Of a DNA stretch of 64,000 bases, positions 57,356 to 64,000 are shown in pieces (the first letter of the stretch is position 1; every line of letters begins with the position of its first letter). The stretch covers positions 420,432 to 484,431 of the forward strand of contig NQMI01000016.1 in the NCBI GenBank assembly GCA_002270565.1, in the 5' to 3' direction. This stretch comes from Stenocarpella maydis (Eukaryota > Ascomycota > Sordariomycetes > Diaporthales > Diaporthaceae). A program made the translations under genes and the position numbers. The notes beneath the pieces were generated by a model, which was not told the DNA's origin, made no database searches, and saw only the letters and a program-made list of their open reading frames with translations.

Positions 57356-58135
57356 CTAAGGGACAGGTGTCGGCCGATTCGAACTCATCAAGCCCTCCCA
57401 CTGTTTCTGGAGTCGCCTCGTGAAACCTCGATTAAGCGCCAGTTCCACTTGCTTCTTCGAGTGGTACATATGGCTCTTCTTGGCCGTCGTCAAGGGATTT
57501 GAGATGCCCAGACAGACGTCTGACGGCATTTTGAAGGTTTTAAATGTTTCCATCCAACTCGCACAGCTTCCCGAGAACCCTCCCGGCTGGGTTCTCGGCA
57601 GTATTGGAGCTTTTTTGGGGGTGTCTCAGTAAATGTGCTTCCATCAGAGCAGACTTGCGAGTTAAAGGTCCCAACGCACCAGAGCTGGAGAGCCTGGCCT
57701 TGTTGCAAATATCATTCCACACCATTACCTCATCTATGGCTTCTTTTAACTTGTCTCGGATAAGCATGCACTTAATTCTAATGCTAAGAAACCTTGTTCT
57801 GCTCTGAGGTATCCACATATCGTTAACGTGGCTTAGTAGGTACTGGACCTTTTCTAATGTTATGAGTTTGCTCATGCACTTTCCGAGTATAAGAGACGGG
57901 TCTTATGTGTCTCTTTGTTGAAAAGTTTCGTGCTATAGTTTGGGCTTGACCGGTGTCTGCTTAATATCTATGGCTGCCCATCAGACGAGGCGGACTCGTA
58001 CGTATAAGAGGGCTAGAACACCCGTCAAGATGCCTAATACGTTTGAGGAAATAAATAAGGGGCTGTTATTGCACTCGGTACAGACGGTGCAGTTCTTAAT
58101 TGTTATTTGATGTTTATTCAATGGGCTAGTCCAGG
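57356..58135 (-). pseudogene. Decayed fungal membrane-protein gene, unknown family
   Basis: One minus-strand frame can be followed through three stops. It begins KNCTVCTECNNSPLFISSNV, then LGILTGVLALLYVRVRLV (a transmembrane segment), TGA, WAAIDIKQTPVKPKL, TAG, HETFQQRDT, TAA, DPSLILGKCMSKLITLEKVQ and FLSIRIKCMLIRDKLKEAID. After a frame shift near 57550 it continues FKMPSDVCLGISNPLTTAKK and ELALNRGFTRRLQKQWEGL. The three stops fit CGA-to-TGA, CAG-to-TAG and CAA-to-TAA. The motif of clustered cysteines before SPLFISSNVLGILT and one membrane span recalls an uncharacterised fungal membrane-protein family, from memory only. No function is assignable. Confidence 0.5.
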
Positions 58136-59096
58136 TAGAAACAGGACCGGGCCAGGGCAAATGGTTGCATTTGTTCTTTTTATTCCACGGCGGGGCTCGT
58201 ATATAGTCATCAACATTTGGGTCAGGTACCCAGGTATAACTGAATTAGGTATAACTGAATCATGTCAGGCATGACTGCATGATGAGTATCAAACTTGATC
58301 CGGGTGTTGCTAACGCAGCAGGTGGTTACGCAATATTTCTGCGGCACCCATCAGATAATTGGACAGCATCTGGATGTGCCGACAGATGCATGAAGGCGCT
58401 TCATATAAGTCCGATGTACTGAGATGGGGAAACTGGTGAATATACCGGTAGATGATTCACGCTTGAAAGAGGGACCATCACACATCCCAAAGTTCACATT
58501 CACTGTTTTGTAGATGTACAAGTTAGATATAGGTGTCGTGAGTGTTCATTATTGTGGTACTCTCTCGGTGCTAATCGCCCGCCCCCTTTACATACAGCCG
58601 AGGCTTAGTTCAGAAGCCTACCTAGGCTATAGCAAGTCCCGCTGGCCTTGCAAGCTATTAAAATGTCTAAACCACTCTTAGTTGCTGTGCGAAGGTCAAG
58701 TTATCTAATTTCCAGAAGCAGGCTAGTAATCACCTAACTATGCGCCATCTCGTCTAAATGTGTTTTATATGAAACTTCGACTCATGAGACAGGTCCGTTG
58801 ATCTATGTCATGACACCTTGGGTGCATGCCTGCAAGGGTCTGGGCTGCAACAAGCCGCTTATCTTTAGTTATCTAATCGATCTGTGCCTAATCAGCGTCT
58901 AGGACCGGACCCACCTGCCTAGCGGGGCCTTCCTTACCGCTTGCTCTTTTCAGAGCTCTTTGCCCTCGCCGCCAAAATTTCCACCAGCAGAATCTCGAGA
59001 AAGTCAACCGCGACTGGAATCAGCCCGACAAGCAACCCCGAGACATTGCAACCACGTCCACCACGTTCAAGCCTGTTTTGGTAGGCAACCACCGCC
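58136..59096. other. Intergenic, promoter region of the transcription factor gene
   Basis: No gene seen. The near-direct repeat AGGTATAACTGAAT occurs twice in tandem near 58230-58260. The last 200 bases should hold the promoter and leader of the gene starting at 59097. Confidence 0.45.
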
Positions 59097-59486
59097 ATGG
59101 GTCGCCGGCCTAACCAGGTGATCCAGCAGTACTTCCAGCGCGGGCCCAAGCTGGCAGACAATTCCAATAGGTGAGCAGCGCTGCCCGTGCCCTCGCCATC
59201 GCCTCGACCGCTCACCGCCGACGCTTAAGGTCGGCCACTTAGAGCCCTCGTATCCTCGTTTGCTGCATCTCGACTAGATCGGGTGCATATATGCTGACTT
59301 CTATTGTCGCAGGTATCCCCAGACTTGCAAGCTCTGTGGCGAAAACTTCCCCAAGGGCCGAATCGACAGCCTAACTACCCATCTAACGAAGCGATGTCCA
59401 GCCATATCCGAACAAGACCGCATAAATGCCTGCCTCATGCTCAATGGCATCTCAGCGGCTCGGACCCCACGAACGATGCAGGCCCG

Positions 59487-59543
<57 letters not shown>

Positions 59544-61778
59544 ACAAGTCCAGCAGCATTCTGGCCCGCAGATGGAGCTTCCATTGATGCAGTCTCATCA
59601 GAACTGGACACCGCTCGAGACTCTGGCAGAGGTTTCTAGAAGGCAGATCGACCATCTGAACGAGTATGGAGGCGAGAATCCACAGGCACAACATGGGTCT
59701 CAAGAACCTTTCCCCGGCGCTTTCGCCCTGACTGGCTCCACCGCACTTGAGCGTCCTGACATTCAAGAGCAATTCACCGTGGAAGACCACTCCTCCCCAT
59801 ATAACGAGCATCAGCCAGCTGAAGGGGGCCCAGGTAAGCGCAGCCTTCAGATAAAAAGAATATTCATGGGGCAGGACCTGACAGTTTGTGCAGCCAGGGA
59901 TGTACCTGATGGCGAACAGAGCATGGCAGAGCACATCCATGATCTGTCAGAACACAGCACGACACCCACCGAAGCTCCCAATCTAACTGTTGCTGCTGCG
60001 GCTGCCGCCAGGCTGAACAATGCGATGCTGGATCCCACTCTGTTCCTCAACCACAACCTCGGCGAGGATCTGGCAAGAGCCATAGAGACTGTTCAGGACA
60101 CCGAAGCCACTCCAGGCCCAGCTCCAGTCGCTGCTGCCGCCGCCGGAGAGCACGCACCACCTGAAAATACCGACCATGTCTCGCCACCTCCAGCGCCTAG
60201 CCCACCTCCGGTCTCGCAGCCCGGGACACAACAACCCTGGGGCGAGATCACATACATGACGAACACACCTCTTGCCCCGCCAACAAGCGCCAGCCATCCA
60301 TTGCACGGAGTGCCCATGTCCAGCAGATCGGTTTTCCGGGTGGATCAGAACGGCTCAAAATCCAGACATTCACGGGCGCGCTTTGATGAGCAGCGCCGAA
60401 AAGAGGTCCAGCAAGTTCGGAAGATCGGCGCGTGCATCCGTTGTAGAATATTGAGGAAGACATGCTCCCAGGGCGACCCTTGTGACACCTGCCGCAAGGT
60501 GCTCTCGCCTCGAATCTGGCGTTCCGGGTGTGTCCGCACCAAGTTCACGGACGAGCTCAATCTGTATGATGCTGGTGTACAGATCGTACATTCGCAGAAG
60601 CTGATCAATGGATTCAAATCAACACTGAATTTGGACCACCCTCCTGTGGTGCTCGAGGCGTCGCATTTCCCGGGGGAGGGCTTCGCCATCCTAGTCGAGA
60701 CTCTCCGCGGGACCAAGCCCAAGGAGCCCGGCGCTGAACTCCCTGCAGAGGATGAGCACTGGGCAACGCCACAGATTGTCATGATCAATGACCAAGAGGA
60801 GCTTTCCGGCAAGATGGAGGCTTACGTCAGGGATCAGTTACCCGTGTTTGCGCAAAAGGAGCGCGCGTCATTCTCACGCATTACTGTGGAGACGGCTCTC
60901 CAGATTGCTCGCGACACCGACGACAGAAATCTGAGGCTGGCCCTTGAGCTCTGGGGATTTGTGGAGGTGATCGATCGAGAACTTAAGTGGAACCTCGAAA
61001 CCTGCCCGTCCCCTGTCGCCCAGGTGGATGGAAAGTCCATCACGCAGGAAACCGACGCAGAGCTGTATAAGACTATATGCCTGCAGTTGACAGCCTCTGC
61101 GGAACGGAAGGCGTCGACGACCAGCAAGAATCTGCTCACGCACATGCAGCGGGACCTCCAAGACGCGAGGACCAAGATTGGACACGGCATGTTTTTCACC
61201 ATTCTGGTCCTGCTTATCTGTGTGGAAAAGTCGACCTGGGCATTCAAGGCCTGGGAGGAAATGAGCAAGACCATCAACTGCTGGCCTCTGGAGAGGCTTC
61301 CCAGTGATTACACCCAGCAAGGCTACAGAATATCCGAACTACTGGGCATGCTGCTGGGCATTCGAAGGGCTCTACCAAAGACGGCAATTCGAGAGAGCGA
61401 CGGGATCCTGGTTGTCGAGGACCAGGATCCCGTCCTGCAGTCCTACTTTGGGCGCATCAACTTGAGAGGTAAGCTTTCTCCCTTGGTCGCAACCTTCGAA
61501 GTCAGTGCTAAGAACCACCAGCAGCCGATGTCGTCGCGCAGCAACAGCACGCGCCGTTCTCCGCACTGGACTCCCGAACACTCGAGCTTCATCTTTGTTC
61601 GAACTTGCTCTTGCCTTACCAGGAGGCCCACCCCGGCTCGCACCAAGACCACGGGATTGGAAGCCACGGGAGCAACCATCTCCCAGACCATAATTACACA
61701 CACGAGCCCAGCCCGGGAACCCCCTCGTCGGCTCCGGCGCCTGCGCTTGGCGAGGCGACCGGTTTCTCCGGGGCCTAG
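59097..61778 (+). CDS. Transcription factor with BED-like finger, polyGln tract and Zn2Cys6-like cluster (3 exons)
   Basis: Exons 59097-59170, 59313-61468 and 61522-61778 give 828 aa, in frame throughout. Exon 1 encodes MGRRPNQVIQQYFQRGPKLA. The junction creates a BED-like zinc finger: Cys30-x2-Cys33, then His48 and Cys53 (TCKLCGENFPKG ... THLTKRCP). Residues about 84-104 are an almost pure Gln run, encoded by CAG and CAA repeats. A second Cys cluster, Cys399-x2-Cys402-x6-Cys409-x5-Cys415-x2-Cys418 and a later Cys near 431 (GACIRCRILRKTCSQGDPCD), is close to the fungal Zn2Cys6 binuclear cluster. Downstream is a helical, probably regulatory domain. The third exon (DVVAQQQHAPFSALD ... ATGFSGA) follows a GTAAGC...CACCAG intron; reading through that intron gives an implausible Arg-rich tail. 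A nuclear regulator; targets unknown. Confidence 0.8.
59495..59555. repeat. CAG/CAA trinucleotide repeat
   Basis: About 20 successive Gln codons, mainly in the pattern CAACAG, inside the transcription factor gene. Such tracts are prone to length change between isolates. Confidence 0.9.
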
Positions 61779-63032
61779 TAAATACCGGAGTCATTGATGA
61801 AGCCTGGCCAACGGTTCCTATACGACCTCAAAATGGTCTGATTTTGCTCTATTTGCTATCGGTCCCGGGGTTCGATGCTTTGTCACAATCCCAAAGCACA
61901 ACCAGCCGCGAGGCGTTTTGGCAACAGGAGTTATTCATAGACACATAGAAAAACAAGAAGATTGGCAGATGGGTATGGATCGTCTTGTCGTCCCCCCCCC
62001 CCCAACCTTTAGAGACCTGTCTCAGGGAGGGACATGCTTCAGATACGTGCCTTTCGGCAGCAGTTATGACAGCGCACATGCAAAAGTTGGCTTTGACACT
62101 CTTCTCCTTTTTTTGTTGTTATTTTTGGCGAAATGGAATACCCCTGAGGTCTATCACTGGGTGTTATAGACCTCCATACAGTTCAGAAACAGGCCTCTTG
62201 TACGAACAAAGTTGATAGAATGGTTCCTTTTCTTTTCCTTTCTTTTTCTTTTTCTTTTTTTTCCCACTTTCACAGTTTGTCCATGGTGATCGGCGTTCCT
62301 CTATTATGATAGCTCGTCCTTCTTTGAAAGATCATCCTCTTGGGGAACAAAATCCTTCTTTGATGATGGCTCATTCTTTCCGTGATGGCTCCGGGCTTCG
62401 GTTCGACCAGCCGGCTGTACCACCGCGCCACTGCTTGTCGTGCAGTAAGTAGCTGGTGCGCACCAGCAGGTGTGCATTCAAGGAAAACAAAATCACAGTG
62501 CAAAAAGCCCCATATTGGTCTCGAAATAGTGCCTAGAGGGGTCTCGTGGTGTCAAAGCCATGAATGCTTTTGACACGGGCAGAGGCTGCGCGGAGGTAGG
62601 GATGTTGTCAGTCAGTCAGAGATGAGTCTACCCGAGGTCGATGTCGCTCGCACAACCCAGCCAGCAAAAATGGAGAGGGGTTGGTCAACAGCGCAGCAAA
62701 AAAATCCCAGTCATTCCATGTTACGTCTATACGCCTTACAATGCCACGTTTTTAGCCCTGTCCCTAATCAATGCCAGAACCGAGAGCTGCCACCGCCGTG
62801 TGTGTATCTAGAGTCGCTCGCTACACCAAAAAAGAAGAAAAAAAAAAGATATCAAAATAAAACAGACGAACCATCATTTATAAAAACAGCTGATAGAGAG
62901 AGAAAAAAAGGAAAAGGAAAAGCAACGTCCAGGGTATCAAAAGCCTCTTTCCTAACACAAGGAACAGAATCTTAAATTTGCTGGCATGCTCATACTCTCC
63001 TTCACCTCCCGTCAACGCCCCTGGCCCCAGAG
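61779..63032. other. Intergenic between converging genes
   Basis: Holds the 3' ends of the transcription factor gene and of the minus-strand gene on the right. It contains several homopolymer-rich tracts (a run of C near 61993, TTTTCTTTTCCTTTCTTTTT near 62227, A-rich DNA near 62830-62920). No gene recognised. Confidence 0.5.
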
Positions 63033-64000
63033 CTACGAGAAGAACTCATCCTGGGCCCTGTCCCACGGGTTCCGGTGGACCTCGTCCGCGCCGTCCCCGA
63101 AGGTCGGCGTGGCGGTGGGGGAGGCCTCCTCCTCATGGTCCTCCTCCCACGCGCGGGAGCCCTCTGCCAGCGGGCCTTCGTTCTCGACGTTCTTGACTCG
63201 GCCGTCGTAGCCGATGCGCTCGGCCGCCTCGAGGTACTCCTCGGTGACGGTGGTGTAGTCCTCGTTGGCGGTGCCGAAGCCCGAGGGTCCCGTCTCATCC
63301 TCGTGCGGGAGGGGCTCCTCCGTCGCCCTGTCGCGGTGCTGGTGGTGGTCCGGGGAGTGGACGATGCCGCCCGTCGTGGGGATGGACTCCTTGTGCTTGC
63401 CCTTCTTCTTGGCGGCCTTGGACTTGATGAGGTCTGCGCTTGGGGTCCTCGAACCCTGGGACGGAGCCATTGTTGATGGGGAGGATGAGGATGAGCGCGG
63501 CTCGATGTGGGGTATACGGGCGAAACTGGGCTGTGGGGTTATCCAGAGATCCCGGGAGGGCTTGTTGGCCGTGATGACGGGGTACTAGGGGCAGGTCAGT
63601 ATCTCTGTTGTCGGTCTTTTAGGATGAGTGACGGTGAGCACTCACATTCCAGTCACCAAATTCCATCTTCTTGGCCTTCTTGTAGAGGTCTTCATCACCT
63701 GGGTCCAGACTCGGCTCTTCGAAGTCGATGGTGCCATTCGTCCGCGACTGGGACCTTTCCCGGCTCGACTCGCCGCCCTGCAGTAGGGATGTGTGCTCGT
63801 TTATCTCGTGGGGGTTTGGCAGCCAGTACTTGGCCCTGCCTCCTCTTTCATAACGCATACCCGCCTTCAACCTCGCCAGTCGCGACTTGGAGGCCTCGTG
63901 GGCCATGACCTTGTCGTTGGAGTCGAACTGCCGGTACTTGTACTTGTCTCCACTAAAGGTCTCCTTTGTGTCCTCGATCAAGTCTCGGGGACCAAAGGCA
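63033..64000 (-). CDS. C-terminal part of a gene running off the window; unknown, possibly membrane-protein tail
   Basis: Minus strand; the 5' part lies beyond 64000. Exon from the window edge to 63646, intron 63645-63585 (GTGAGT, ACTGAC branch, CCCTAG), then the last exon 63584-63033. The joined frame reads FGPRDLIEDTKETFSGDKYK, SRLARLKAGMRYERGGRAKY, YKKAKKMEFGDWN / YPVITANKPSRDLWITPQPS and a hydrophilic, acidic tail ending NPWDRAQDEFFS. The ATG at 63470 is internal, not the start. The whole visible part is polar and looks like the cytosolic tail of a larger protein. A DUF300/TMEM184-like transporter is one idea from the YRQFDSNDKVMAHE pattern, but I cannot confirm it. No stop codons interrupt it. 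Confidence 0.6.

Noticed and set aside
61469..61797. Read-through C-terminus of the transcription factor to 61797
   Set aside because: It gives an Arg/Ser/Thr-rich tail typical of a wrong frame; a GTAAGC...CACCAG intron restores a plausible C-terminus ending at 61778.
63033..63470. Separate gene starting at the ATG at 63470 on the minus strand
   Set aside because: A consensus intron at 63645-63585 joins this frame to the upstream exon without a break, so that ATG is internal.

Overview
The window is nuclear DNA of a filamentous ascomycete (Pezizomycotina, probably Sordariomycetes). The evidence is short spliceosomal introns (about 48-200 nt, GT...AG, CTAAC/CTGAC-like branch sites) in most genes, typical fungal protein families, and AT-rich gene-free blocks next to GC-rich genes, which is the pattern left by repeat-induced point mutation (RIP).

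Layout. From 1 to about 12 kb the sequence is gene-poor: a degenerate minisatellite, a broken small secreted protein (2.5-2.9 kb), an intact seven-exon cytochrome P450 (4.66-6.74 kb), an extremely AT-rich block (6.95-7.24 kb) and an intact small cysteine-rich secreted protein (9.35-9.97 kb). A Mutator-like (MULE) element, 12.09-14.87 kb, is bounded by terminal inverted repeats and an 8-bp target duplication. Next come a berberine-bridge-type FAD oxidase (16.0-17.9 kb), a broken secreted HExxH metallopeptidase fused to a spherulin-4/GH135 domain (18.55-21.68 kb), a broken small gene (22.4-23.1 kb) and a broken UPF1-like SF1 helicase (24.2-28.35 kb) with a 214-bp MITE in its first intron. They are followed by an intact Baeyer-Villiger-type monooxygenase (29.6-31.6 kb), a deleted SDR remnant (32.2-32.5 kb), an AIG1-like GTPase with a CaaX end (32.8-34.1 kb), a 641-bp inverted-repeat element (36.5-37.2 kb), an RNase H protein (37.3-38.3 kb), a secreted sugar-lactone oxidase (39.95-41.7 kb), a small secreted protein (42.5-43.0 kb), a GT32 glycosyltransferase (45.4-46.45 kb) and a second MULE copy (46.5-49.45 kb) in the same orientation.

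Right of the second MULE the content changes to genes that look conserved: a proline-rich protein of unknown function (50.2-51.1 kb), an Atos-type protein (52.5-54.9 kb, minus), a transcription factor with a BED-like finger, polyglutamine and a Zn2Cys6-like cluster (59.1-61.8 kb) and the 3' end of a further gene (63.0-64 kb, minus).

There is no PKS, NRPS or terpene synthase, so the oxidative enzymes (P450, BBE-type oxidase, BVMO, lactone oxidase) do not form an obvious biosynthetic cluster. The left 49 kb reads as an accessory, transposon-bordered compartment with secreted proteins, redox enzymes and many decayed genes. The decayed genes repeatedly carry nonsense codons that a C-to-T change, mostly in CpA, would explain. 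Exon boundaries were read by hand from splice signals and frame; for the intact spliced genes the exon lengths add up to whole codons.
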